A DNA stretch of 64,000 nucleotides from Deroplatys truncata (GCA_030765065.1 CM060990.1:664962618-665026617), one strand, 5' to 3'; positions 23,471 through 34,010 are shown, counted from the first letter of the stretch. The notes: generated from the sequence alone by a model not told the origin. Translations and numbers: made by a program.

Positions 23471-23550
23471 ACCAGAAGCTTCTGGAAGTTTCCTTCTCCC
23501 CGCCTCCCGAACATTCTGGAGCTCTGTAAAAAATTCCATCGGCTATATAA
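23471..23550 (+). promoter_or_regulatory. Heat-shock promoter: two HSEs and a TATA box
   Basis: Bases 23474-23493 form four consecutive, perfectly alternating nGAAn pentamers (AGAAG, CTTCT, GGAAG, TTTCC), the binding site of trimeric heat-shock factor. A second element (CGAAC ATTCT GGAGC, 23508-23522) has one mismatch in its third unit. TATATAA follows at 23544-23550. The order HSE-HSE-TATA within 80 bp is that of insect Hsp70, Hsp83 and hsr-omega promoters. The block is GC-richer than its surroundings. Seen directly: the motifs. Inferred: heat inducibility and rightward transcription. Confidence 0.8.
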
Positions 23551-23577
23551 GCGAGCGTGTTCGCAATTTAATAACTG

Positions 23578-23779
23578 CGTTTCTGGTGTAACATATTGTG
23601 CGCTCTCAGAGTGAAGTTGTGACAATAGTTGTGACGTACAGTGAATTCTGCTACCGCGAGAGATTAGAAGACATTGTGTTCGACTCTCCAGCGAGTGAAA
23701 CGGAAGGAAAAGGTCGTTACTTCTCGCGTATTTTATTACGTATCGCTGAAAATTGTGAAGCGAAAATAAAAACTAAATG
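23578..23779 (+). ncRNA. Putative transcribed leader downstream of heat-shock promoter
   Basis: About 200 bases without a single ATG run from the expected start (roughly 28-33 bases after TATATAA) to an ATG in AAAACTAAATG at 23777. That ATG is followed at once by ACG TAA. Long, purine-rich, ATG-free leaders are usual in insect heat-shock genes. No Hsp70, Hsp90 or small Hsp coding sequence follows on this strand. It could be the leader of a gene whose coding part was lost, a 5' noncoding exon (as in Hsp83, which has an intron in its leader), or a stress-induced noncoding RNA. The 60-codon frame here has only a GTG start and is probably chance. Confidence 0.4.
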
Positions 23780-25874
23780 ACGTAACACTGAAAACTGTAA
23801 CAAAGACACTATGTATATAGAATTATCTCTATAATATTTTTACAGATATAATTATTTTGATATAACAGTTTGATTATGAGAATAGTAGACATGTACCTCT
23901 ATACCAATGGGTTTCATCAATCTGCACCTATTTGATTGCTGCGTGTTCTTGCAGTGGACACTTTTAAATTCTTTTTTGCTGTCTTATACATGATGTTTTT
24001 GCATTCATGTTTAAAATTCATGATCGAAACGTACTTTTGTTTACGTTTCGGCCCCTGAGTCTCAGATTATCAATCTTAAATGGTGATCTTATGTCCTGAG
24101 GGACTTGGCTGAACATGCTCTGGGTAAAGCAACTACCCAGATAAGAGGATGGCGTATGTCTTCAGCTGCTGCTATTCTTCTTGCACCAGTTCCAGAGTCC
24201 TGTTCCACTGGTCGAGTACCGCTCTTCCATATCAGGCAACAGATTGATAAAATCCGCCACGAGATCTGCATTACAATGAATGACGATTACTTCGAGCACC
24301 TGCTTTATTGAGGGAAAACAATAATTGCTCACAGCTCACGAAGTGTTTGTTCCAGGACTCGTGTGTCTTCCTACTTTCTTTCTTAAAGGGTCGGTGATAG
24401 GAAAAATGCATTTTTCTGGTTATTTGTTTATATCTACAGAAGGTAACTAAACGCAATTCTGTACACCGATATGGTAAAGTGCCATAATAATGCGAAACTC
24501 TGGCCGCATTTTATAAATGTTTGCATTCTAAGATACGTATGAGAGAACTATAGTGCGTAAATAAGTGAGACAGAGTGATCCTTATCCATTCTCTTCAACA
24601 TCTACCGACAGAAGTTAGTGAAGAATAAGTTCCCGAACAAGGGAAGGGTTTTAGTAAAAAGAAAAGTACAACATACATAAGATGTACTGAAGATATGGAT
24701 CTGCCAGCAAACGAAACGATCCTAAGAAACTTGCTTATGAAGTTAAGTGGTGGTAGCGGGGATTATAGGTTGTATTGCAGATGTTTATATGGTTTTTGTT
24801 TGGATTTAAGTGACTAACCGACTCTTTAAACGCAATTCTGTCGGTGGTTGAGGCAACTTTCGCCCGGTCGAAGGCAATTGCGCAGACGGTATAGTCTAAT
24901 TCTAGATCCACTGTACAGTAGTAGTGGTGGTAGTTGTTTGTAGCTACACGCCTTACTAAACACTGCATTTCGTATTCGACTATTTACTCAGTAGTTTGGA
25001 AAATAATTATATTTACAAGCATCACCAATGGTGAGGATTGCTGGTGATGTGAAGGGAGTAATGGGGTTGTAGTAGCAAATGTTTATTTTAAAGATGTTTC
25101 CCTCTTCAATGTATACTACTTCTCTTTAGTCTTGTAAAGCTTCTATTATACTTCATATAAAATTGTAAGTATTCGAAAATCTTATTGAGTAGTTCAGTGT
25201 TATTGCTAGTCATTTAAATACGAACGGTTTAGAAGCAATTTGTGTATATAATAAAGGTGAATGAACATTTTCTGGTATATAATTTTCGATTCTGGGCAAA
25301 AAAAGCTTTACTTGTGTATAATAGGATAAACTGGAACACAAAAAGCACATGCTTAAATTGCTATGTCATGTAATGCAATGTAGCTATAATATAAATTGTA
25401 AATTAAAAATAAACTGAGACGATTACTACAAAATGTGGTATAGAACATTCGATGGCTTTGTTTTCCCCCCAAAGAATGAGTGATGAAGTTAAACATCGAA
25501 ATATCTTACTTATAATTACAAAAGTAATAATAATAATATTATTATAGCTCTGTGAAGATGTTTAAAAAGAGACATATAAGAGAAGATTTTCTGCTTACAA
25601 AAATTCGATATGAGTATTTAAAAAATTATAGCATTATTTCACTATATAAGGCAGTTAAATATAACGTAATTTGCTTTATGGCTATCATGGAAATCAGAAT
25701 AATTCTGATCGTATAGCGTGGATCAAACATAGGGTATTAAAACCCTTTACTTGGATTTAAAATGTTAAGAAAACACAGAAAAGGCACGATTTTCGAAACA
25801 TAACATTACATTGAAGCAAGATATATAATGGTTGGCAATTCTGAAGCCGTCTACTTTACCTGCTTCTGATGCCG
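23780..25874. other. No gene recognised
   Basis: AT-rich with a GC-richer patch at 24090-24280 (frames of 60-68 codons on both strands, no known motif) and another at 24740-24960. No repeat family shared with the rest of the window was recognised. Confidence 0.45.
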
Positions 25875-26183
25875 TTATCTCATAGCTCCTTCTGTTGTCT
25901 CTTGTGCCAACTGCTCCAGTGGTAGAGCCATGACTACTTTCTCGGAGTATGCATGAATGTATTGTGAAAGGATAACATTGAGAAATTTAATGTGATCTAA
26001 TACTTGAGCTACAGAAGCGAGTTGCCGAACTTTATAAGATAAAGAATAAAACTTTTTATGAATTGTAGCACTCAACATTGTAACAATTGACTTATTATAC
26101 CTGCTTACTTCTGCGCTATTAATCTTACGATTTGAAATAACTGTTTCCGCAATAAAAGAATCTATAGCGTAACGTGCCGCCAT
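25875..26183 (-). CDS. Unknown 102-codon ATG reading frame
   Basis: I do not recognise this protein. It starts MAARYAIDSFIAETVIS in an acceptable context (GACTCATGGCG) and is mostly polar/amphipathic: NRKINSAEVSRYNKS, KKFYSLSYKVRQLASVAQV, then LDHIKFLNVILSQYIHAY and a Glu/Gln/Thr-rich end. No signal peptide, membrane segment or metal-binding cluster is visible; it looks helical. The upstream 200 bp (26190-26400, minus) is GC-richer, as a promoter or leader would be. Just beyond the stop lies AGAAGCAGGTAAAGT, a good splice-donor-like site, so it might be part of a spliced gene. It could also be a fragment of a transposon protein. The length in AT-rich DNA and the Met start argue mildly for a real frame. 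Confidence 0.35.
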   Translation of the reverse strand: MAARYAIDSFIAETVISNRKINSAEVSRYNKSIVTMLSATIHKKFYSLSYKVRQLASVAQVLDHIKFLNVILSQYIHAYSEKVVMALPLEQLAQETTEGAMR

Positions 26184-26546
26184 GAGTCGCTAAAATGTTC
26201 CTCGGGAAGATCCCTCACGATAGCCGCGAAATCTTACTCACACAGGCGCGTCACTTAGCGCTTAAAATATCACACGAGCAATCACAGCATTAACTGAATA
26301 AGTCTCAAGAGAGTGTCTGCACGACTGAATGTCTGCACAACTGTGTGCACGAACGTCGATCGGCAAGTACCGGTGTCTGTACCAGAGTAACACTCTGATT
26401 AAACTCTTGTTTTAAACATATTTAAGACAGTGCACTTGTTAAATTCTGTGAAAATCTGGAAAATCTGAATTTTTTCCCCTCTTACACCTTATTGCACTTA
26501 AAACCTATACTTTCATCTGACGCTTTAGACTCATTAATGTTTGCAA
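26184..26546. other. GC-richer flank, possible promoter for the minus-strand frame
   Basis: Bases 26190-26400 contain repeated GTCTGCAC and GAACGTCGATCGG-like segments. No TATA box in a fitting position was identified on the minus strand. Confidence 0.25.
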
Positions 26547-26548
26547 TA

Positions 26549-27284
26549 CAGAATGCTCCGAAACTACTCGTTCAAATGAACGCAGGTGGTAGAGAACATC
26601 AAAACATGTATATTTCGATAAGGAACATATGGTCCCTGACGGCAATTTCTGACGCTAGGGACGATTTACACAGAAGGTAGTTTAGTATGCTAATTACTGC
26701 AGTGGCATTCACAGGAACCGCTCGAAAGCGCGACCAATGCTGGTATGCACGCAGTACATCGTCGGACCATTGATTGTCGTGTCTATTCGAAGACCCCTGA
26801 CATGTCTACAATGGTACCAACAGCAGGCAATTCCACCGGCGAGGTCTTCTTCTGTTTCCACATCGGAAACACTAGCTGCTTCATATGCCCCAGACACGCG
26901 AGGTCAGGTGACCTGGGTGGCCAGGCCACAGGGCCGCCTCGGTCGATCCATCGGTTCCCGAAGGTGGCTCTCAGATGATTCCTCACAGCAATGCTGAAAT
27001 GGGCTGGCGCCCCATCGAATATATGGTCCAATAAACCTATCACCGAAGATGCCGTATTTCCAAGAGACCTCAGAGCCAGCCGTTCGTACACAGAGCAGGT
27101 TTGAAGGTCAGTACTCATTTCTAGTCAGCGACACCGACACAACAGCTTACGTCAGCATCACTCACAAACATTCCCTAACATTACAAGTTGACTTCAGAGA
27201 CCATATGTTTCTTATCGAAATATGATTGTTTTGATGTTCTCTACCCCCTGTATTAATTTGAACGAGTAGTTTCGGAGCATCCTG
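26549..27284 (-). mobile_element. 736-bp miniature element with ~130-bp inverted repeats
   Basis: The left end CAGAATGCTCCGAAACTACT and the opposite strand of the right end CAGGATGCTCCGAAACTACT stay similar for roughly 130 bases (through GGTAGAGAACATCAAAAC, ATATTTCGATAAG and the AACATATGGTC blocks). TA flanks both ends (26547-26548, 27285-27286). This marks an IS630-Tc1-mariner family member. It is an internal-deletion derivative keeping only a piece of the transposase. Confidence 0.85.
26783..27118 (-). pseudogene. Transposase C-terminal fragment (IS630/mariner-like DDE)
   Basis: The frame contains DGAPAHFSIAVRNHL, then RWIDRGGPVAWPPRSPDLA. These correspond to the second catalytic Asp box and the third-acidic-residue region (PPRSPDL) of a widespread insect mariner-type transposase. 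After PDLACL about six residues (normally through the acidic end of the box) are missing, then GHMKQLVF continues. The N-terminal DNA-binding half and the first Asp box are absent. No function is expected. Confidence 0.8.
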
Positions 27285-27286
27285 TA

Positions 27287-27644
27287 TGTCAAACTCCGCA
27301 CGGCCATTTAATACTCCTGAGCACGTTACTGTTATGCGTATTCTAGTTTTAAATGCGTGTTTCTTTTTTTTTCTCCAAACCGCTCCCTGCGCATTTTTCA
27401 TTCATTAAAATGCTTAATATATAATAATTATTTATTAATCAACCTTTCATTTTCCGTAAAACATATCGTGTTAGTAATAAAGGCGTACAGGGGCCCTTTC
27501 TGAACGTGCTTAGTTGCTCTATTTTTATTAAATATTTTCGTAGTGTGATATTCGTAAAATCTATATACACGAAAATAGTCTTACATTTTTTCTCGTATAG
27601 CTTCACTATAATTTTAAAGACTCTAACATGCCTTTAATAACAAA
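27287..27644. other. No gene recognised
   Basis: AT-rich flank between the miniature element and the truncated LINE. Confidence 0.5.
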
Positions 27645-28473
27645 GGCCCAATCTGGTATACTGATGGTTCTAGAACCAAATCAGGAACAGGGGCTGGGCT
27701 TTACGGTAATGGCACCAAGATTTCTTATAGTCTGGGTACCTTAGCCACAGTTTTCCAGACTGAGGTTTATGCAATCCTAGCCAGTGTCATGGAAAGCATT
27801 AAAAGGAGATATAAGAATAGAAGTGTTCTTATCCTCTCAGACAGTCAAGCTGCTCTTAAAGCACTTGAATCACCATCAATGAAATCAAAGTTCGTCTCAG
27901 AATGCCGGGAATCCTTAATGACACTGGCTGAACACAATAAGGTTCAACTTATGTGGGTGCCAGGACACACAGGTATACCAGGCAATGAGAAAGCAGATGA
28001 AGCAGCCAAGATTGGCAGCAAAATCCCATTTTTTGGTTCGGAGCCTGTACTGGGGTGTCCTACAGACCAGTGAAACAGGCTATTAAGTGCTGGGCTCAAG
28101 CAGAACACAAGAACTACTGGAACTCCATTGAGGGTTGCAGACATTCCAAGTTGTTCATTACAGACCTGGATAACAGCCGGGCAAAGTACCTGCGCGGTCT
28201 TAGTAGAAGAAGGCTTGCATGGGCAACAGGATTCATTACAGGACACTGTGCCCTAAAGTTTAATCTATACAGAATGGGATTGTTTAACAACCCTATCTGT
28301 AGTAGATGCCTAGGAGGAGATGAGACTGTTACTCATCTGCTATGTGATTGCCCTGCTCTTGCGAATCAAAGAGCAAGTATTTTTGGCAATCACTTTCCAA
28401 AGATAGATGAACTATCGAAAGCCTCAGTTAGCAGTCTGGTTAAGTTCATAACGAGCAACAGACTACTTAACTG
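27645..28473 (+). pseudogene. LINE 3' part: RNase H domain and Cys-rich tail
   Basis: RNase H of non-LTR retrotransposons removes the RNA template during reverse transcription. All four catalytic acidic residues are visible: WYTDGS (Asp), FQTEVYA (Glu), ILSDSQAAL (Asp) and GNEKADEAA (Asp). VPGHTGIPGN is the usual motif before the last one. A single frame change near 28058 separates this from the downstream frame, which carries the linker and the tail CSRCLGGDETVTHLLCDC, a C-x2-C-x8-H-x4-C type knuckle. The element is truncated at its 5' side, since sequence before the RNase H is not LINE-like. RNase H presence points to the I/R1/LOA-type groups. Apart from the frameshift it is fairly well preserved. 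Confidence 0.88.
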
Positions 28474-29250
28474 ATGAAAGGTCGCAGTGCTTGGGCATAA
28501 AACCCACCCCTTTTCAAACTAGAAATAGAACTAGAACATGTCTTTCCTTATGATTAGTTGAGGTCAAAATAACATGTTTAGTAAGCTGTAAATGTGGTCC
28601 ATTTTAATTGAAACATAACGGTTAATCAAAACCAGTGCAAAAGAATAATATGCCTGAAAAAAATTTTCATACACCATTGAAGTGTTGTATAACGATTTTA
28701 AGTTGCATTACCATTCTGTAAGAAACATTTTAATTCACCAAAATGAAAACTTGAATTTTAATTTTCTTCACAGGTGCAATGCAGAAATATTATTTTCTAT
28801 CTGGACTGTACAAGAGAATATGATTTTTTTTTCTCTATTCCACATATTCAAATCTATATAGAGGACTGTAAAATAAATCCACTCCGTGTTAAACGAACCT
28901 AAAGAACCGAGTAATTAGTACAATACTAAAATCGACTTAAAACATTTGTTTCCAGTGAGTGAACTCGTGCAACCATTTATATAAGCCTAAACGTTTCGTT
29001 CAAAGTGGAACCGCCTGCGTAAATCTGTCTGTGGGAGATAAAACTGGTTTCGCTTGCAATCACATCGAAGCAAAATGCTGAACTGTTGCTCCAACAAAAC
29101 AGCCTTTTTTATTCGTTATAATGAGATTTCTGAGAATTACTATTTGCATTCCATTTCACTAAATATAATCAGCTTTATAGATGGACCTCTAAATGTCCCT
29201 CCAGCACGTCAGAGCCAAATACTGTTTGAGTACAACAAAAATAGGAAATA
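28474..29250. other. LINE 3' tail region and AT-rich spacer
   Basis: The first 60 bases after the stop may be the LINE 3' untranslated part (GGGCATAAAACCCACCCC is a near palindrome). The rest shows no recognisable feature. Confidence 0.4.
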
Positions 29251-29261
29251 AATCTGATTTG

Positions 29262-29735
29262 TTAAAGGTAAAGGTACTGATGAACAGAGAGGCCCCAGAA
29301 ACCGGAGTAGGGCACCGCAAGAAGGTCACAATGTTCCTTTTTGCTTCTACTGTCACCCCTGGGAGGGAGAGACACGAAGGGCAACCAGATTAGAATGACG
29401 ACGAGCGCAAGTGCGGACGGGGTCCCTAATGTTTCCAGATTAAACTCCTCCAACGCCGCCCGAGTCCACTCAATGGATATCGAGCCATCACACCGTCCAG
29501 CCGCAACCCACCAACCACCACCGCCTGGTCCTATAACCCTGAAACAGATGACAAGGAAGACGATAGATACAGAAAATGAGGGGCTGGAGAGTCGTGGTAG
29601 AAGATGGAACTACCCCAGCCGACCCGGGGAAATCACGAAAAACCCATGGGTCAGAGTGGGCGATCGTCGGGACTGAACCCGGTACCTCCCGAATGCGAGT
29701 CTCACACGTTACCGCCGCGCCACCTCGTTCAGTAA
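29262..29735 (-). repeat. SINE3-like tRNA-derived repeat
   Basis: The tRNA-like head lies at the right end. On minus, GAGGTGGCGCGGCGGTAACG is followed by GGTACCGGGTTCAGTCCCG. The body differs from the 7451 copy in its middle, so it may be a subfamily. Flanks CTGATTTGTTA and CTGATGTGTTA form an 11-base target duplication with one mismatch, in D-repeat sequence. The 111-codon frame through the body is not a gene. Confidence 0.75.
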
Positions 29736-30494
29736 CTGATGTGTTACATTTGACCTCCTGTACCCATTTTCGTTTACTTCTGCCCCTCCGCTACAAATTA
29801 TTCTTATAAAATCTAATTTTTGTATACATTTCAGAATAATCGAAATAAAAGTTTGCAGAAATAGTTTATTTAGAATTTCCGTTGAGCTAGAAAGGGGATA
29901 GATATGCTGATATTGCTATATGTTGGGCTTGAAATTCCATATTCCTTGCACATGATCGGAAACAAAGGAATGTGACCAAGCGCTTCAAAAAATATTAAGT
30001 ATTGGAACACCTAAAGCAATAATAACGGATATCTCGGAAATGGCTAATCCCACAAACAATGACTAATATATTGTGCGTTTTAAAGAGATTACAATTTGTG
30101 TGTAGTAGTTTTGCTTGTCTTTATCTTATAGTTTATTAACTATACAATTTTATGCAATGTTCCTTCCAGATGAAGACTGCAAACGCTATACCCACAAAAT
30201 TCAAATATACACTTTATTTTTCATATAAATATCTTAATTATATCGTATTTTCATTAAAATATTTCGAACCATTTTTGTTAAATAAAACCTTTTGAAAAAA
30301 TGTAGTGTAAAGGGTAGTTTGGGATGTAGGGATTTTGTTTGCCGTATAAATATCTTAATTATGGTGTTTAATCAAAAACATTCCATCCATTTTTTAGAAA
30401 ATAAAAAACTTCGAAAAATTATGCATGTAAAGGGTTCTTTGAGGGAAGAGGGATTTCCTGGAAAACATTTGTTTCGCATCTATTATTCTTCTTT

Positions 30495-30605
30495 AACACA
30501 TTGCCCTCCTCTCTGTAAGACTTACAACCAATGCCTTGGGTCAGTAGTCAGTCGAGGAACAAATAACCTGTATCGTAGGGTCCAATGCCTGGTATGGCGG
30601 TGAAC
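30495..30605 (-). repeat. SINE2 fragment
   Basis: CCTCTCTGTAAGACTTACAA...CAGTCGAGGAACA...CCAATGCCTGGTATGG is a diverged reverse copy of the 3' half of SINE2 (compare CAGGCATCGGG, CTCGACGGG and AAGTCCTGG on plus). Confidence 0.6.
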
Positions 30606-30639
30606 AAGAAGAAGAAACTGAAATGTAGTGATGATAGGA

Positions 30640-30795
30640 AAATTCACGTATGGAATTATGCAACATAGTATTCGCCTAGCGACAGAGGAAAACCGCGAAA
30701 AAACCTCGGTCAGATTGGTCGGTCCCGGGGGTTTCAACACAATACCTCCCGAATGCGGCCACAGACGTTACCACCTAAGCCATCCCGCTCGGTTT
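30640..30795 (-). repeat. SINE3-type fragment (tRNA head)
   Basis: On the minus strand GAGCGGGATGGCTTAGGTGG and TCGGGAGGTATTG form the degenerate head. GGTCCCGGGGG and ACCTCGGTCAGATTGG match the body of the copy at 29262-29735. Confidence 0.6.
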
Positions 30796-31250
30796 TGCAG
30801 TTGTTCTTGTTATGTTACACAAGATTATATACATTTCCTTTCGAATGAAGGGGACTTCACAGGATATTCGCCGAAAATTCAAGATATACATCCCATTTGT
30901 CGTGTAAATATCTTTAATACTATTTCAATCAAAGCATTGGAGCCATTTTTGAGAAAATCAAAACTTTCGAAAACATTTCCATGTAAAGGGTAGTTTGGGG
31001 TGGGGAATTTTCTTGTCGCATCATTGCAAGATACTGAACTTAAATGCTAAGTTTGATATTTATCCGACTTCGTTTTTGAGCTATGCTGTTCATAAGTACA
31101 TAGACAAATACACGAACCTTTTTCTAAAAGTAACTTCTAGGATTCAGGGGGCTTCAAAACATGTATTTACGGTGAAATATCGATATCTTTTTTTGGTTGG
31201 AATGCAATACCTCCTCTACCTACTGTGTATGTGGAAGAGAAAGTGAAATG

Positions 31251-31789
31251 TTATTAGTTTTTACGTTAAAATGTTATATTATGATAACTTACCTATGGGT
31301 AGGGACTTGCGCTTTTCGTTTTATTTTTTGGTGGAAATCGGGATTATTTTCGGGGAATTTCGCGTTATTTTTCCAGAATTTCGCGTTATTTTTACTTATT
31401 TTTATTATCATATTTTGGTATTTTAAAGGTACTTTTTCATGTAAATATATTATTGAAGAACAATGTGGAGATTGATTTAAAAAAAACACATTTTTATCCT
31501 TCAATTATCACTGAAGAAGGCTTAACATGAAAGAAAAGTGCATATTCCTTTTTCTAACTGGCACTTTATCGCTTTTCTGTTGCAACCCAAGTTGCCAAAA
31601 GCTCCTGAGTAGCAAGAGAAGAAAATTTCACAGCCAACATTAGACACTGATACTACAATGACCGACTGTTAAGTCTAACTGAAATGGACATAATACCACA
31701 AAAGAAAAGTACATTATGTTGTGTTTTCTGTCATAGGAGAAAATGAAGAAGATATTTTTTTTACTGTTTATTTATTAGCCTCACACTTG
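31251..31789. other. AT-rich; possible transposon remnant near 31540-31640
   Basis: The segment CTGAGTAGCAAGAGAAG with CACAGCCAACATTAG resembles CTGAGTAGCAAGAAAG...CACAGTCAACATTAG at about 32750-32800. Sequence of the same mobile element therefore lies on both sides of LIR copy 4. No intact frame. Confidence 0.45.
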
Positions 31790-32697
31790 GGAAGCCAATT
31801 TGAAGAAGATTCTTTGTTACGTAATATGCTGCTACGTATGTAAAGCCGATTACAAGATATATTTTTGTTGTTACGCTTCAAGTTTAAAAAAAATATTTAT
31901 TAACTTTGTTATTAAACTGCTTCTATAGATAGTATTTATATTTATGTTTGCCTCGGCTGCGTCAGTATTACTTTAGAGACACGTTTCTCTTAATCAGGGC
32001 GTGGTGCGACAAGAATGTAGGCTTACACAGATTTTAAGTTTTAAATCACTTCTTTTTATTAATCCTTGACACAAATTAAATAGTACCACACTGATATCAG
32101 GAGCTGTGAGATTCTTTTATTTAATACTTGATACTTTGTTAACGTGTATACTTAATTTTCGTTTCACACGAATACGTAATATTTCTTTAGAGAACACATC
32201 TTCCATCCGGTTGGTATCAAGGTCTGCAGGCAACTGGACATATTTCAACCGTCCAAACCCGTAAAATTCTGTATTTCAAGTCTCTGATTGGCTAATCCTA
32301 GTCCAATAGAACACCTGCATTCAACTAAAGCTCTTTCTGGCTGTTGATTGGCTATTTTTAAACTGTCACAAAATTTACATTATTGCTGCCCTAACCATGA
32401 CTAGTAGCATTCAAACTCTCAAACTCATTATTGCCTCAAGGTTACCTCATTGTTACCTCATTATTAGCAACGTAAAACTTATTATTCTCACAGCTCTTAC
32501 ATTATTAAATTACGTAATGCATTCACATAACATTATTAAATATGTTTACAATAACATAAGCATTTGCAATGACTGTTACATACATTTTACAAATTATTAC
32601 ATACATATTGTTTTAAGGCGGGCTGTAATTGAATTTATATATTATATAATTTAATTGAAATTATTCAAGTGTTAAAAATACTGCCTCAAACATTGCC
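31790..32697 (-). repeat. LIR long inverted-repeat unit, copy 4
   Basis: Reverse copy with the LTR-like core 32016-32501 (486 bp, TGTAGG to TTACA), CCAAT motifs near 32285 and 32345, and the outer terminus TGTTAAAAATACTGCCTCA at 32670-32697. Its outer end faces LIR copy 5 across only 315 bp. Confidence 0.85.
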
Positions 32698-33031
32698 ATA
32701 ATGTTTGCATTTTCTTCTTTCATGTTGCAATGCAAGTCGCTCAAAACTCCTGAGTAGCAAGAAAGAAAGAAAAAAAACCTTCACAGTCAACATTAGCACA
32801 TGGGTACAACACTGGCTGGAGAGCTCTGCCACCAAACTCAGGATGACTGTCAAGCAAGCTACGCAAAATTTCACAATATTTATTTTTCCATCTCGCAACA
32901 TAATTTAATTGGTTTGCTCCTTGAAGTTCACTGTAGCCTTTTGTAATCACTGAATCATTCACATTTTTAAAGAATGGAAGAGACTTCACTTTTTTCACTA
33001 GTACTGAATCTTGAGGCAGCATTTTTAACAC
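32698..33031 (-). pseudogene. Transposase-like reading frame between two LIR outer ends
   Basis: A 96-codon frame begins inside the outer terminus of LIR copy 5, where the terminus itself encodes LKMLPQ. It continues DSVLVKKVKSLPFFKNV, LQGANQLNYVARWKNKY and LRSLLDSHPEFGGRA. The composition resembles the middle or C-terminal part of hAT-type transposases of the CGGBP1-like group, whose fragments lie at 34352-35000, but I cannot align it with confidence. There is no Met near the start except one inside the repeat. The frame ends in a poly-purine run and a stop. Confidence 0.4.
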
Positions 33032-34010
33032 TTAAATAATTTCAGTCTAATTATATAATATGTAAATTCAATAACAGCTCGCCTTAGAGAAATGTGTGTA
33101 TGTAGTAATTTGTAAAATGTATGCAACAGTCATTGTATATGTTTATATTAATGTATACATGTTCAATAATGTTATGTGAATGTATTTAAAAATGTAGGAG
33201 CTGTGAAAAATAGGTCAAAAAGTTGCTAACAATAAGGTAACCTTCAGGCAATAATGAATTTTAAAAGTTTAATGCTACTTGTGATTCTTGGAAGCAATAA
33301 TGTAATTTTTGTGACAGTTTATGAAATAGCCAATCAACAACCAGAAAAAGCTTTAGTTAAATGAAGGTATTCTATTGGACTAGGATTAGCCAATCAGAAA
33401 CTGAAATAGGGCAAATTGTACAAATTTAGGCGGTAGAAATCTTCAGTTGCTTGTAGACAGCGCTCATAACTGGACGCGTTGCTTATAGACAGTGTTCCTA
33501 ACCGGACGCAAGATGTGCCCTCGAGAAGTTTAATATGTATTCAGTGTGAGATGAAAATAGTTTACGTGTTTAAAAAGTGCAAGTATTTAATAAAAGAATC
33601 TTACAGACCTCTATATCAGTGAAGTGTTATTTAAATCGTGTCAAGAATTAATAAAAAGGAGTGAATTAAAAATTATAATCTGCGTAAGCCTACATTCTTA
33701 GCCACACTACTCCCTGCAAAGAAATCCATGTCTCTAACAATAATATTAACGCAGCCGAGGCAAACATAAATATATAATATTTAAAGAAACAGTTAAATTA
33801 CAAAGTTAATATATTTTAAATTTTGGACGAAGGCTACCGGGTACTATACGTGCGGTTGCAACTACTTCAAGTTCGGCTCGCCAACAGTTGAACTACAATA
33901 CAACTCCAACTTCAAATTGGCTTTCCATACGTGAAGCAACAAACCTTCTTCAAATTGGCTCCCAAAGCGTGGGGCAAATAATACAACAAACAACTTCAAT
34001 CGATATTACC
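33013..34010 (+). repeat. LIR long inverted-repeat unit, copy 5
   Basis: Complete forward copy: outer terminus TGAGGCAGCATTTTTAACAC, core 33193-33694 (502 bp), CCAAT motifs near 33330 and 33390, AATAAAAGAATCTTACAG near 33590, GACGAAGGCTACCGGG. It ends in doubled TTCAAATTGGCT blocks (33914, 33951) that also occur, reversed, at 31800 and 4260. Confidence 0.87.

Larger units (their letters stand above)
29736..31250 (-). repeat. D-family repeat tract with tandem partial copies and nested SINE pieces
   Basis: Starts with the D end motif CTGATGTGTTACATT, and continues with the reverse D landmarks ATATCTTAATTAT, GTAAAGGGTAGTTTGG and CAAAACATGTATTTACGG. It finishes with TTGGAATGCAATACCTCCTCTACC...AGAGAAAGTGAAA. 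The segment around ATGTAAAGGG appears three times (about 30290, 30420, 30980), so parts are duplicated. Two SINE fragments interrupt it. Confidence 0.7.

Noticed and set aside
23598..23777. 60-codon frame downstream of the heat-shock promoter as a protein gene
   Set aside because: It has no ATG, only a GTG at its start, and reads like an untranslated leader.
9991..32697. Polinton/Maverick-type giant transposon with LIR termini
   Set aside because: No DNA polymerase B, integrase, ATPase, protease or capsid frames are present in the 21-kb interior, and the outer flanks do not match each other.
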